Positions 44,341 to 55,509 of a stretch of 64,000 nucleotides of DNA are shown piece by piece (within the stretch, counting starts at the first letter, position 1; every line of letters begins with the position of its first letter). The notes under the pieces were generated by a model. The model was not told the origin of the DNA. It was given only the letters and a program-made list of their open reading frames with translations, and did not search any database. This DNA is from Larimichthys crocea (taxonomy: Eukaryota > Chordata > Actinopteri > Sciaenidae), in contig NC_040028.1 of the NCBI RefSeq assembly GCF_000972845.2, positions 21,884,705 through 21,948,704 on the forward strand, given 5' to 3'. Made by a program: the position numbers and the translations under genes.

Positions 44341-44880
44341 CCCATTAAAAAGGCATTGATGACATTGTTTGTTGTATTAATACTGAATTTGCTGAGCAGT
44401 GTCAGTAATAATGTATGGGGGCGACAGGGCCAGAGTCAGGCAGAAATGTTTCTAGTTGAGTGTTATTTCCTATGCATGGTACAACTCAACAGACTAAAAC
44501 ACATTTTAAATAGTCATGTGAACCAGTCATTTATTCCACTGTATATGCTAAGTTGTATGTAACACAGACCCTTCACAAGAAATAAATGTACTGTATGCTG
44601 TTCTTCATTTACATAACATTAATATTTCCACAGTAAACAGCCTCAGCCTGGGCAGAGAGAGCCAGTTAAGTCCCTCTGTTCAGTGACGGTGCTGATGTGT
44701 GAGGGGTCAGTCACTATATTGGCTCCACTCGCTGGTAACACAAATACTGCCTCCAAGAAGTCGAAGTATTCTTTTTGATCAGCACATCATTCATCACTCA
44801 TTCACTCCTGTTTCTTCCAGTAGACAAATATCACAAAAATCAAACTTATTATCACCCAAAAACTTTTAGATTACTGAAAC
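44341..44880. other. spacer, no gene seen
   Basis: Unique-looking sequence without recognised coding potential. Confidence 0.45.
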
Positions 44881-44884
44881 TGCT

Positions 44885-45060
44885 TCTTCTCTTGCATCAC
44901 TCAGTCCGCTCTAAACAGCAGCAAGGCTGATAACAAATCATCCAGCCCACCTCCCTTCATTGGCGTCCAGTGATTCAATTCAAAATTTTATTAATTACAT
45001 AAAAGGCCTTGGACAGCCTGGCACCAGTGAGTGCCAAAGACCTCTCCCGTCTTTAGTGTA
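44885..45060 (+). mobile_element. L2/CR1-type LINE C-terminal relic
   Basis: A frame reading LHWRPVIQFKILLIT, one stop, then KALDSLAPVSAKDLS matches the C-terminal module of fish jockey-superfamily LINEs (compare the LINE at 14375-15464). Confidence 0.6.
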
Positions 45061-45200
45061 ATGTAACGTAACAGCCAGTATAGGAAAACAGGGACCACAC
45101 CTAGAACTAGGACAATATTGTGAAATATTGTATGAATTTCTAGGATAATAAAGCAAAGTGTAAAAACGTGGTAGAACAATAATAATGATAATAAAAGTCT

Positions 45201-45263
45201 CACAAGCAGAAAGGTCTCCATTAGTGTGGATGCGTCTACACTAATGAGACCTTTCTGCTTGTG
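45201..45263. repeat. 27-bp stem hairpin
   Basis: CACAAGCAGAAAGGTCTC plus ATTAGTGT pairs with its complement after a ~10-base loop, with one bulged base. The same sequence, with one arm broken, is on the other strand at 61895-61935. It probably marks the end of a palindromic MITE. Confidence 0.75.
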
Positions 45264-45419
45264 GTCATCATCATGGTGACTTTTCCAACACAACAAAACA
45301 TCTTTAGAATATTACCACTCTGAATTTTACTTTACTTCACGTTTTAATTAACTTCTGACTTCATGTTTAACATATTCAAATAAAAACGCATTGAAAAGAA
45401 AAAGAATGTGCCCCAGACT

Positions 45420-45870
45420 GTGAAGTGTGCTGGCTCCTCACATCAAGGTGGAATGTCCCCTCACTGGTGGGGAAGGAACTGAAGCTGGTGCATGAGGTGG
45501 AACAGTGCCAGCTGGATATAGTTGGACTCACCTCTACACATACCATTGGTTCTGAAACCAGACTTCTAGAGAGGGCGTGGACTCTCACCTTTTCTGGAGA
45601 GAAAACGGCTAGTATTGGGCTCCTCACAAACCCCTGGCTGAGTGCTGTGTTGGAGTTCTCCCTGGAGAGTGGAAGGTCGCCTCTGTGCAACTATGAGTCG
45701 CTATGGGGAAGGCTCTGTCTGTTGTATGTGTTTGTCCACCAAGTGGAACCAGATGAAGAATTTCTTGTGCATCCCAGGGGAGGTTGGGGACATGGGAACC
45801 GAGACTGCCATGTTCAAAAGCACCATTGTAGAGGAAGGTGGTAGGACATGTGGTCAGTAGGTGACCCGTG
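45420..45870 (+). mobile_element. degenerate Rex3-like endonuclease relic
   Basis: The reading frame SRWNVPSLVGKELKLVHEVE, then a diverged body, corresponds to the Rex3 endonuclease start. The end (VEEGGRTCGQ) matches the linker before reverse transcriptase. An inverted, near-identical copy is at 61318-61735. Confidence 0.72.
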
Positions 45871-46009
45871 CTGGTCATGGCAACAACCATTTGGATCTTT
45901 GACTTCCTGACAGTCACAAGGTGGTTAGAGTAGACAGGTACACCTCACACACCTTAATACACCATCAACTGTAACATTGGCACACACCAGGATTGTGTTT
46001 TTAGTCCCC

Positions 46010-46460
46010 TGCTGTACTCCCTGTACACACACAACTAGTGACTAGTGTACCCACTTTTCAACTCCAACACTCTTTCCAAATTGATAACACAATTGTGATG
46101 GGCCTCATCACTGGAAACAATGAAACAGGTCAAGCAGAAGGAAGTAGAGGGCCTGAACTGCTGGTGTCAAGGCTGTCAGTGCTATACCCCCTTAGTATTA
46201 ACACGTTATCAGTAGACAGGGTGGACAGCTTCACCTTGTTTTCCACATCATCAAGACTCTAAGTAATACCTTCCAAAGATCCCAAAGGCAAGGCAGACTT
46301 TGTTTCACCACAGACACTTGAGGAAATTTTTGGTGTCCTCACAAATACTGAGGAATTTTTACTACCACCACCACTGAAAGGGTCCTGAGAGGAAACATCA
46401 CTGCTTAGTATGGAAACATTACCAAATTTTAATGCAAGGCCCTACAAAGAGTGTTTCTTG
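46010..46460 (+). mobile_element. L2/Rex1-type LINE relic
   Basis: Remains of LLYSLYTH...NSN, DDTTV-like, GLITGNNETGQAE, VDRVDSF and KARQTLFHHRHLRKF (in shifted frames) follow the order of the L2/Rex1-type reverse transcriptase and C-terminal domain. Several stops are present. It lies immediately upstream of the OR-B1 leader. Confidence 0.65.
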
Positions 46461-46778
46461 GTGATGATTGTAATACAGTGTCAATTCTGATGACATTGGC
46501 ACAGGAAAACAGTGAACACCACCTGTGGTTCAGGCCTCTAGAGTTTGATGAAGTTGTTCTGATAGTCATAGACCTTGGTGCAGATTTTAATGAGATCCAT
46601 TGAGGGTTATGAAGGCTGATTAAAAACCATCCACAGACTCAAACAGTTCACTTTCTGAATCCTGAAGGTCTGTGTGATATTTCAACAGATACAAGTGTAT
46701 GTGGAGGTCAGGTACAGGTGAATGAAAGAAAAAATCTAACAGTGACTGTATATAGTCTGTTTATATAAGACAACCTTC
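46455..46778 (+). promoter_or_regulatory. conserved upstream block of OR-B1
   Basis: Shared with 4226-4664 and 63572-64000 (minus). It contains TTTCAACAG acceptor-like and CAGGTACAG donor-like sites and a TTATATAAG element about 18 bp before the ATG. That is too close to be a conventional TATA box for this start codon. Confidence 0.4.
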
Positions 46779-47696
46779 ATGGATACTCAAGTAAACGTAA
46801 CATATATAATTATTGATGGGTACGTGAACATTGATAAATACAGATATCTTTATTTTGTGATCATGTTCACAGCATATATTCTGATACTCTGCAGTAATTC
46901 TACTGTTGTCTATCTGATCTGGATTCACCCAAACCTCCATGAGCCTATGTACGTTTTCATTGCAGCTTTGTTAATCAACTCTGTTGTTTACAGCACTGTT
47001 TTCTACCCAAAGCTTCTAATTGACTTTTTATCTGACAAACAGATCATAACATATTCAGCCTGTCTCTTTCAGTGGTTCATATTTTACTCTTTAGCTGGTT
47101 CTGAATTCTTACTGTTGGCAGCTATGTCCTATGACAGGTATGTGTCTATATGTAAACCTCTGCAATATCCAACCATCATGAGAAAAAAGACTGTGATTAT
47201 GTTCTTGGTTTTAGCCTGGCTTGTGCCTTTTTGTAAGATTGCAGGGCCAATTGTTCAGAATGTGAATAAGAAACTCTGTAAATTTATTTTCAAAGGAATC
47301 ATTTGTAACAGCACAGTTCACAAGCTTCACTGTGTGGAACCAAGAATAGAGAAAATATATGGTTTGATAGTTTTTGTAAATCTTCTAATTATCCCTGTAC
47401 TCTTCATACTGTTTACATACACCAGAATATTTATAATAACTTATCGAAGTTGTAGAGAAGTCAGGAGAAAAGCTGCACAGACCTGTTTACCTCACCTCAT
47501 AGTTTTAATCAACTTCTCCTGTTTGACTGCATATGATGTACTTCTGCTGAGACTGGAAACTGATTTTTCACAAACTGTACGTTTCATAATGTCCTTGCAA
47601 ATGATTATGTATCATCCTCTCTTTAATCCGATCATATATGGACTAAAAATGAAAGAAATTTATAAACACCTCAAGAGGCTGTTCTGCAAAATGTGA
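46779..47696 (+). CDS. olfactory receptor, teleost subfamily B, intact (B1)
   Basis: A 305-residue single-exon odorant GPCR. It has an N-glycosylation site NVT (6-8), TM1 about 24-48, LHEPMY (53-58), TM3 Cys95, [10 protein letters not shown] (116-125), KAAQTCLPH (231-239) and PLFNPIIYGLK (280-290). The C-tail is short and basic (KHLKRLFCKM). The start is supported by identical starts in the paralogues and by the conserved upstream block. It is about 85-90% similar by eye to the minus-strand B3 gene. MSYDRY replaces the usual MAYDRY. Ligand is unknown. Confidence 0.95.
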   Translation: MDTQVNVTYIIIDGYVNIDKYRYLYFVIMFTAYILILCSNSTVVYLIWIHPNLHEPMYVFIAALLINSVVYSTVFYPKLLIDFLSDKQIITYSACLFQWFIFYSLAGSEFLLLAAMSYDRYVSICKPLQYPTIMRKKTVIMFLVLAWLVPFCKIAGPIVQNVNKKLCKFIFKGIICNSTVHKLHCVEPRIEKIYGLIVFVNLLIIPVLFILFTYTRIFIITYRSCREVRRKAAQTCLPHLIVLINFSCLTAYDVLLLRLETDFSQTVRFIMSLQMIMYHPLFNPIIYGLKMKEIYKHLKRLFCKM

Positions 47697-48660
47697 TAAC
47701 TATAAGAAGTGTGACGTTTCTTGTCTTCTTTTCTTGACTTCTGTGATTCATGGAAGGTTTTTAATGTTTTGTTTTGATTTTTTTCTGTAACACTGTACAA
47801 GGCATCAGCTGCATCACTGTAATGACTCATGACATCGTGTCTGGCTTAATCTGAATTTTAAATTTGCTTTAAACTTCAGAGCAATAGAATCCTGTCTTTC
47901 ATATTGGCAGATTTTCCTTTGAGTGTATTATTAATGTGTGTAATGGTCATGAAGTCAACCATTTAAATAAAATGCCTTGAAAAAAAGTGTGTGTGCTCCA
48001 GACTGTGATTTGGTAATCTGTGAGGCAACGCAGATTCAAAATTTGTTGCAGAAAATAAACATAAACATTTTTTGTTGCTGTGAAAAAATTGCCCTGGATA
48101 CAACCTGATTCATAGGATGGATCTTATTTCTCTCATCATTAAAGTGTCTGATTGAACCATAATAATTCTATAGTCATTGTATTTTGTTCTGTTTGAATAT
48201 AAATGTACATTTATGAATGTATATTTTTACATTCAGTTTCTCTCAGCACATAAAAGCCAATTCTCAGTCATAAGATCAGAAATCACAGTAAAAATTATAA
48301 TAGGGGGTGATTAGTGTGCGTGATTGCTAATAGTTGAATGTATGTTTGCATCAAGCATCAACCTCTGTGTCTGTGAAGTGAAGCCAGCACAGGAAGTACC
48401 AAAAATTGCAGTTCCTCAAACATCCTCCAGAAGCGAGTCAGTCCCATAAGCCCCCACGTTAAAATGTCCAACTTCACAGCAGAAACAAAGACAGGCAGAA
48501 ATTAGACAGTCTGTGGGGGGACGTCACAGAGACTACGTCCATATTTGATCAAAACTGATACCAGAAATACCCATATTAATCATCTGAATAATTCTAGTAC
48601 TCAGAGAGCCACAACTGTTGGCTTTCAAGCCAGACAACAGGCAAAGGCAGGGCTGTGCTG
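47697..48660. other. spacer downstream of OR-B1, no gene seen
   Basis: A/T-rich; an AATAAA signal at about 47966 could serve OR-B1. No repeat family is recognised. Confidence 0.5.
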
Positions 48661-49000
48661 GCTGTGCTGACTACCGGTATCACAATGGTCCTTGGATGTG
48701 AAATGTCACTTCACTAATGGGCTGGATACTCACAAGTCCCAGGCTAAGCACTGCTGTGTTGGAGTTCCCCAGAGAATGGATGGTTGCCTCTACACAACTA
48801 TGAATTGGTACAACACCTCTGACTGTTGTGTGTGCTTATCCATCAAACAGCAGTTCAGAGTATCTGGGTCTCAATGCTCACATGGATGAGCATCACAAGT
48901 TCTGAAGTGGGCCATGTTTAAAGCCTCCATTGTTGGGGCAGGTGGTCAGAGATCACAAGGTCATCTGTGCTTGTTAGGCAAGAACCTCCTGGTCAAGCCG
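48660..49000 (+). mobile_element. short Rex3-like relic
   Basis: WMxVKCHFTNG (compare TWNVTSLxG), KQQFRVSGSQCSH (compare the NGSSEYPPF and FNAH region) and a linker-like end follow Rex3 order but are heavily decayed. Confidence 0.5.
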
Positions 49001-49079
49001 TGGAGCTGAAAAAGTAGGAATTTCAGACTTGTTGGCCCAGGGGTCTCTTGAAGCCTTAAATCCCCTGATGGACCCCCTG

Positions 49080-49417
49080 TACATACACAACTAACGACTA
49101 GTGTAACCATGTTTCAACTCCAACACTCTTGCCAAGCTAATGACACAACTGTGATGGACCTAATCACTGGAAACAGTGAAACAGGGTTATCAGAGGTAAG
49201 TAGAGGGCCTGATCCGTTGGTTTCAGAACTGCTCTCCATAATATCAACACATCCTCAGTGGAAAGGGTGGACAGCTTCAGTAGTGCCTTCAAGTACCTAC
49301 CAAGGCCCTGACTTGGGCATTGCTTACTGATTCTGTGGTGAGAAAGGCGAGCCAGGCATTGTTTCACCTCAGATGCTTGAAGAAATTCTGGGTGTCTCTA
49401 CAAATACTGAGAGATTT
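49080..49417 (+). mobile_element. L2/Rex1-type LINE relic
   Basis: Diverged copy of 46020-46400: FQLQHSCQ, LITGNSETGLSE, then VERVDSF and LRCLKKFWVSLQILRD in shifted frames. It is cut off at 49418 by a Tc1 end. Confidence 0.65.
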
Positions 49418-49740
49418 ACAGCTATCAGTTATAACATTATGAGCACCTGCCTAATATTGTGTAGGCCTGGACTCCTCTACACCTCTGAAGGCATGCTGTC
49501 ATATCTGGCACAAAGACATTAGCAGTAGATCCTTGAAATCCTGGACGTTGGGAGCTAGAGGTCTCTATAGGTCGGACTTGTTTGTCCAGCACATCCCACA
49601 GATTCTCGGTTTGATGGAGATCTGGGGGATTTGGAGGCAGGAACTGGTGCGTTCCTCAAACCATTCCTGAACCATGTTTTTGCTTTGTGACACGACCCAT
49701 TATCCTGCTGAAAGAGGCCACTGCCTCTGTACCATAAAAC
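49418..49740 (-). mobile_element. Tc1/mariner transposon 3' fragment
   Basis: The right terminus (TACAGCTATCAGTTATAACATTATG, shown only in part) resembles the known 'ATCAGGCATAACATTATG' TIR of a common vertebrate Tc1 family. On the minus strand it is preceded by decayed transposase C-terminus. Recognisable remains are CLFQQDN (second catalytic Asp region), CHKAK, WFEE, PPNPPDL..ENLWDVLDKQV and QDFKDLLL. About a third of the transposase is present; it is inactive. Confidence 0.8.
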
Positions 49741-50170
49741 TCTTTAGAAACCTCTTCACCCTTCACCCAAAGAGATTTTGAGAATATTAGCTACCTATGT
49801 ATGTACTGCTGGGTTTTGCTCTTGACTCTGTCTCAACCCCTCAAAATGTTGTCTCCATCTCAGTACTCTCTGGTCTTATCCTGAAACAACAGCACTATGC
49901 CAGAAAGTACTACACAGAAGGATCTGAATACTGAATAGACACAACTTCAGGCTCAGTTCAGGCCTACTTAGCTGTTTAGCCAAGCATGCTAATATTATCA
50001 CTGGTTCCACATTATTTCAACACACAAGAAGCTCCTGAGCATTCAATAATGTGTTTGTCATCCATTATAAGAATTATATAACTATAGAATAACATCTTTC
50101 ATTGCCGGCCTTCAGGTGTCCTAAGCATTGAAAGTTTTCCAAACATTAAGCAACACTTCTTACAAGTTCA
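49741..50170. other. spacer, no gene seen
   Basis: No coding sequence or repeat recognised. Confidence 0.45.
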
Positions 50171-50361
50171 GGCCTCCAGAGTTTGATTATATTGTTTACA
50201 TGTTAGGAGTTCTTTAATGAGATCCAAGGAGAGTAAAGAAATGTTATAAAAAACCATTTCATGAACTCTCAGAGACTGTAAAGCCTCTGTGCAGGCTGCA
50301 TGTTTGTCCACTCACAGATCTTTTCTCTGCCTCTTTAATTCACAGGTTTTTGGCAACTTTA

Positions 50362-51288
50362 ATGGATGATACATTGAATGTGACATATTTAACTTTTGGT
50401 GGACATGTAGATGTTGACAGATACAGATATGTTTATTTTGTGATCATGTTCACAATATATATTCTGATAATCTGCAGTAATTCTGTTATTGTGTATCTCA
50501 TCTGGGTTCACCCAAACCTCCATGAGCCTATGTACATTTTCATTGCAGCTTTGTTAATCAACTCTGTTCTTTTCAGCACGACCATCTACCCAAAGCTTCT
50601 GATTGACTTTTTATCTGACAAACAGATTATAACTTATCAGGCCTGCCTTGTTCAGTTTCATATGTTTTACTCTTTAGGTGGTTCAGAGTTCTTATTGTTG
50701 GCAGCTATGGCCTATGACAGGTATGTGTCCATATGTAAACCTCTGCAATATCCAACCATCATGGGCAAAACCACCGTGAGTATTTTCTTGGTTTCAGCTT
50801 GGCTTCTGCCTGCCTGTCAGCTCGTACTGCCAACTGCAATGAGCGCCAAAGAAAAACTCTGTCGATTTATTTTAAATGGAGTTTTTTGTAATAACACAAT
50901 TTACAAACTTCAGTGTGTAATATCACAAGCACGTTTTGTACGAGATATGGTCATCCTGCTTAATGTTGCACTTGTCCCTGTGCTTTTCATACTGTTTACA
51001 TACACCAGGATATTTGTAATATCCTATCGCAGCAGTAAAGAAGTCAGGAAAAAGGCTGCACAGACCTGTTTACCTCACCTCATAGTTTTAATCAACTTCT
51101 CCTGTTTGTGTGCTTTTGATGTCATTACAGTCCAGCTAGAAGCTGATTTTCCAAAAACTGTTCGTTTTATAATGGCTTTACAGATAGTCATGTATCACCC
51201 TCTCTTTAATCCGATCATGTATGGACTAAAAATGAAAGAAATTCATAAACACCTCAAAAGGTTGTTCTTCCCAGCCAGGATTAAATGA
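50362..51288 (+). CDS. olfactory receptor, teleost subfamily B, intact, diverged member (B2)
   Basis: A 308-residue single-exon OR (MDDTLNVTYL...). It has N-glycosylation site NVT, LHEPMYIF (TM2), [23 protein letters not shown], and PLFNPIMYGLKMKEIHKHLKRLFF. It differs from B1/B3 mainly in TM4, loop 2 and TM5 (ACQLVLPTAMSAKEKLCRF, VISQARFVRDMVILLNVAL), the ligand-facing part. The ATG at 50362 matches paralogue starts; the frame can be opened 12 bp earlier only with TTG. A TTTAATTCACAG acceptor lies 16 bp upstream. Its 3' half and 3' flank are duplicated at 54347-54990. Confidence 0.94.
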   Translation: MDDTLNVTYLTFGGHVDVDRYRYVYFVIMFTIYILIICSNSVIVYLIWVHPNLHEPMYIFIAALLINSVLFSTTIYPKLLIDFLSDKQIITYQACLVQFHMFYSLGGSEFLLLAAMAYDRYVSICKPLQYPTIMGKTTVSIFLVSAWLLPACQLVLPTAMSAKEKLCRFILNGVFCNNTIYKLQCVISQARFVRDMVILLNVALVPVLFILFTYTRIFVISYRSSKEVRKKAAQTCLPHLIVLINFSCLCAFDVITVQLEADFPKTVRFIMALQIVMYHPLFNPIMYGLKMKEIHKHLKRLFFPARIK

Positions 51289-51934
51289 CATATAAACCCT
51301 GATTACTGATCAGCTTCTTATTTTTCTGTAATAACACTGAAGATAAGTGAGTCGGCTCCTCAGATGGTGCATGTAAGAAATAGTTTCTTTGACTGATGCA
51401 CAGTAAAAGCTGAGATCGGCACCATCAGAGTAATGACCGATGATGTTTTGGCATCACAAGTTTCATTCTGAAATGTTTGACTTCACCCGGACATCTCCGA
51501 ATTAACTGAAGTGTTGTCCTCGTCTATAGATGACATGTGACATTTTTGATACCCTTGAACCTCCTTAAATATCATTGTTGGACTTCCACTCACAAACATC
51601 AGAATTAGGTTCATAGTGGCTTTCTGAGTACTTTTGGTCACAATAAACACTGTAAGAGAAAGAAGGACAACAAGTTAAGAACAGAAACTTCACTAATAAT
51701 ATTTTACTTTTATTTTTAAAAGGCAATACCAAATCTCTTCTGATATTTGTACTTAAAACTTTATTATTTCTACATATATGCACAGATAAGGTATTAAAAG
51801 CAAGTTGTAGTTCTCAGGAAAACTCACAGTGTATTCATGTATATATACACAGTGTGTATCCCTCCATACACACAGGTTCAGAATATTTGCAAACATGCAC
51901 ATCTAAACTATATGTATATACACTATATACACCA
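51289..51934. other. 3' flank of OR-B2, no gene seen
   Basis: The first ~220 bp recur at 54739-54960. The rest is A/T-rich with TATATACAC phrases near 51840 and 51915. No gene is seen. Confidence 0.5.
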
Positions 51935-54348
51935 GTTCAATGAAGATGTCGATGCTGCACTGGAAGCGTCATCGAAGGGGGGAGTGGACCAGCAGCTCCA
52001 AATGATGTACCTTTATCATCTGTATCGGTGCTGAGCGATTTGGCATCAAACAGCCAAAGGCCAAGACCATAGCTAGACCTAACCGGAGAGAGAACAAGAT
52101 CACTGTACTCAGGAAAGACCTGAAGACCCTGAAACATCAATTCAAGAAGGCGAGCGAGGAAGAGAGGCCCGCCCTGGCTGAGCCCTGAGACATCCTCAGG
52201 AAGAAGCTCATCTCCCTACGTCGCACTGAATGGCACAGGAGGAAGGGTAGCGAAAGGGCCCGCAAGCGCACTGCCTTCATAGCTAACCCTTTTGGGGTCA
52301 CAAGGAGATTGCTAGGGCCATCTCTCTGAAACCTACAGCGACAGGCATAGGGAGGAAGACCTTGGCCCTTGCAAAGAGCTAATTATACCACCTCTACCCA
52401 CCAGCCAATTTAACACCAAAGAGCCAACGCTGGCAGAGGTCAGGTACACAGTCAGGGATGCCAGACCAGCGCAGCACCAGGGCCGAGTGGGGTGCCGTAC
52501 AAAGTATACAAGCATTGCCCGAGACTGTTGCAGAGGCTGTGGAGGATCATCAGGGTAGTATGGCGAAGAGGCAGGGTAGCCAAGCAGTGAAGGAGGAAAA
52601 CGCAAGTGACATCTCGCAGTTCCGAACCATCTCACTGCTTAGTGTAGAGGGCAAGATCTTTTTCAAGATTCTTGCCAACCGCATGACCAATTTCCTCCTG
52701 AAGAATTCCTACATTGACACTAGCGTGCAGAAGGGGGGAGTTCCAGGCTTGCCAGGCTGTGTTGAACATACTGGAGTGGTTACCCAGCTGATCTGAGAGG
52801 CAAGAGAAAATCGAAGAGATTTGTCAGTCATCTGGCTCGACCTGGCAAACGCCTACGGATCAATTCCCCGTCACAAGCTGGTGACTAAGGCCCTGACCAC
52901 CCACCATGTTCAGCAGAAGATCACAGATCTCATACAGGACTATTATAACAGTATGAGATTCACATTGAGATCAATAACTTCGGCATGGCATCGCCTAAAA
53001 AAAGGCATCGTCACCGGTTGCACCATATCAGTGACACTGTTTGCTCTAGCGATGACCATGCTTGTCAAGGCGGCAGAAGTGGAATGCAGAGGACCTCTCT
53101 CTAGATCTGGCATTCGCCAACAGCCAATCAGAGCCTTTATGGATGACCTAACAGTCACAGCAACATCAGTGCCAGGGTGCCGCTGGGTACTTAAGGTCTG
53201 GAAAGGCTAACATCATGGGCGAGAATGACATTCAAGCCAGCCAAGTGCAGGTCCCTTGTGCAGAGGAAGGGGAAAGTGGAGGACAAGTTCCGCTTCCACA
53301 TGAATGGTCTTCAAATCCCATCCCTGACAGAGAAGCCGGTGAAGAGCTTGGGGAAGATCTTCGATGCCACTCAGAGACACAGCAGTGATGGACAGGTTGC
53401 TGCGGTGGACAGGTCAGGCCTCCCAGGGAAGTTTAAAGCCTGGATATATCAGCATGGCATCCTGCCAAGGCTTTTGTGGCCACTGATGATGTACCAGGTC
53501 CCAATAACAACGGCGCAGGCCTTGGAGCGAAACATCAACCAGTTCCTGCGCAGGTGGCTAAGCCTGCCAAAGAGCCTGAGCTGCATCGCCCTGTATGGGC
53601 ACACCAACAAACTACAGCTCCCATTCTCAGGCCTGACAGAGGAGTTCAAAGTAGCAAGAGCCAGGGAGGTGTTACTGTACAGAGACTCATCCGACACCAG
53701 AGTCTCCTCTGCAGGCATAGTGGTCAGGACTGGAAGAAAGTGGCGAGCGCAGGAGGCAGTCCATGGTGTGCTAGTAGGCTCGGTAGCGGTTGGTCGAGCG
53801 GGACTCGGCTGCCATAAAACACCACGCTATGACAGAGCCCAGGGGAGGGATAGACGGCAGATAATCCAGGGGGAGGTCCGAGCAGAGGTGGAGGAGGAGC
53901 AGAGCAGCAAGACTGTGGCCATGTGCCAACAAGGGGCGTGGACTAATTGGGACCATGCACTGACTCGGAAGATCACCTGGTCAGAACTTTGGAGGTCAGA
54001 GCCAGCAAGACTCAAGTTCCTGATCCAGTCAGTGTATGATGTCCTCCCGAGTCCATCAAACCTGCATCGCTGGGGTCTGGCAGAAACACCATCATGTCCA
54101 TTGTGCCCTGCAAAAGGATCGTTGGAACACATCCTGAGCTGCTGCCCGAAAGCACTGGGAGAGGGGAGGTACCGATGGCGCCATGACCAGGTGCTGAAGG
54201 CAGTAGCTGACACCATCTGTGCCGGAATTCAGCAAAGTAAGCACCAGCCCCCAGCAAAGCCAAACATCGCTTTCGTCAGGGCGGGTGAGAAACCTCAGTC
54301 GCAGCTAAAGGTCCCTACTGGTCTCTTATCCTCAGCAGGCGACTGGCA
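51935..54348 (+). mobile_element. RLE-type LINE (R2/NeSL/HERO-like) missing its 3' end
   Basis: The decayed 5' part (51935-53200) carries frame-shifted reverse transcriptase: AAPGPSGVPYKVYKHCP, QFRTISLLSVEGKIFFKIL, WLDLANAYGSIP, GIVTGCTISVTLFALAM and AFMDDLTVT (catalytic MDD box near 53138). From 53225 a long frame reads the thumb and C-terminal domain (GLPGKFKAWIYQHGILPRLLW). It continues to a CPLC...LEHILSCC zinc-knuckle-type CCHC motif (about 54095-54150). It stops at SSAGDW, where a restriction-like endonuclease domain normally follows. The 3' end is replaced by OR-B sequence, the reverse of the usual 5' truncation. Confidence 0.75.
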
Positions 54349-54738
54349 GTTTATAAACTTCAATGTGTGATTTCAAAAGAACAAATTATACATGATATGG
54401 TCATCCTGCTTAGTGTTGCACTTGTCCCTGTGCTTTTCATACTGTTTACATACACCAGGATATTTGTAATATCCTATCGCAGCAGTAAAGAAGTCAGGAA
54501 AAAGGCTGCACAGACCTGTTTACCTCACCTCATAGTTTTAATCAACTTCTCCTGTTTGTGTGCTTTTGATGTCATTACAGTCCAGCTAGAAGCTGATTTT
54601 CCAAAAACTGTTCGTTTTATTATGACTTTACAGATAGTCATGTATCACCCTCTCTTTAATCCGATCATGTATGGACTAAAAATGAAAGAAATTCATAAAC
54701 ACCTCAAAAGGTTGTTCTTCCCAGCCAAGATTAAATGA
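54347..54738 (+). pseudogene. 3' half of a subfamily-B olfactory receptor joined to a LINE
   Basis: From YKLQCV (loop 2) onward the sequence is nearly identical to OR-B2, in one open frame through TM5, KAAQTCLPH, TM6 and PLFNPIMYGLK to the same stop. TM1-TM4 are absent. The junction with the LINE shares the bases CAG. No initiator that would give a receptor is present. The 3' flank (54739-54990) also matches that of B2. Confidence 0.92.
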
Positions 54739-54990
54739 CATATAAACCCTGATTACTGATCAGCTTCTTATTTTTCTGTAATAACACTGAAGATAAGTGA
54801 GTCGGCTCCTCAGATGGTGCATGTAAGAAATAGTTTCTTTGACTCATGCACAGTAAAAGCTGAGATCGACACCATCAGACAGAGTAATGACCGATGATGT
54901 TTTGGCATTACAAGTTTCATTCTGAAATGTTTGACTTCACCCGTCCGTTAGATGTCTTCAGAATTTCTGACTAAACTGTTTTTCCTCTTC

Positions 54991-55505
54991 TATGACTGAC
55001 ACATGACATTTTAAATATCCTCAAACATCCTTAATCAAAACAGTCTGTTGTATTAATACTAAACACATACACACAGGCATATGCATGTGTTGATTGTCAG
55101 GCCCGGACTCACATGTGTATGGATCCACAATGGATAAAATAGAATTGAACTAGACTGAATTAAACCCTAATTCAATTCAGTTCAATTGTATTTATATAGC
55201 ACCACTTCATAACAAAAGTTATCTCATGACACTTTCCATATAGAGCAGACTGTACTCGTACTTTTGAGTCTTACCTAATGTAACGTTAGTACCCTTCTCT
55301 CCTGTGCCTGGCCATGAGGTGTATAAACCGTCCTGATTGCCAAGAGATTTAGTAGAATACATGCAAGTTTAAGTGAGGCCTCTTCTGCTGACTAAAACAG
55401 CATGGCTTTGTTATTCATCTGACCCTTCACCTCCTGAGCACGACCTGGTCTTCTTAGATTTGGCTAATTCCTGGGTAATAGAACAGGACCAGATCTGAAC
55501 CAGAT
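54991..55505. repeat. spacer with fish LINE/SINE-type tail
   Basis: 55160-55260 has the widespread fish repeat phrase TTCAATTGTATTTATATAGC followed by a CATGACACTTTCCATATAGAG-type segment. The rest is unrecognised. Confidence 0.55.
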
Positions 55506-55509
55506 TAAA

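Noticed and set aside
44063..44345. Cys/Val-rich ORFs on the minus strand
   Set aside because: Translation of a CA/GACA microsatellite.
53225..54370. A 381-codon fusion protein of LINE and OR
   Set aside because: The frame enters the OR sequence out of frame and stops after a few codons; no OR residues are added.
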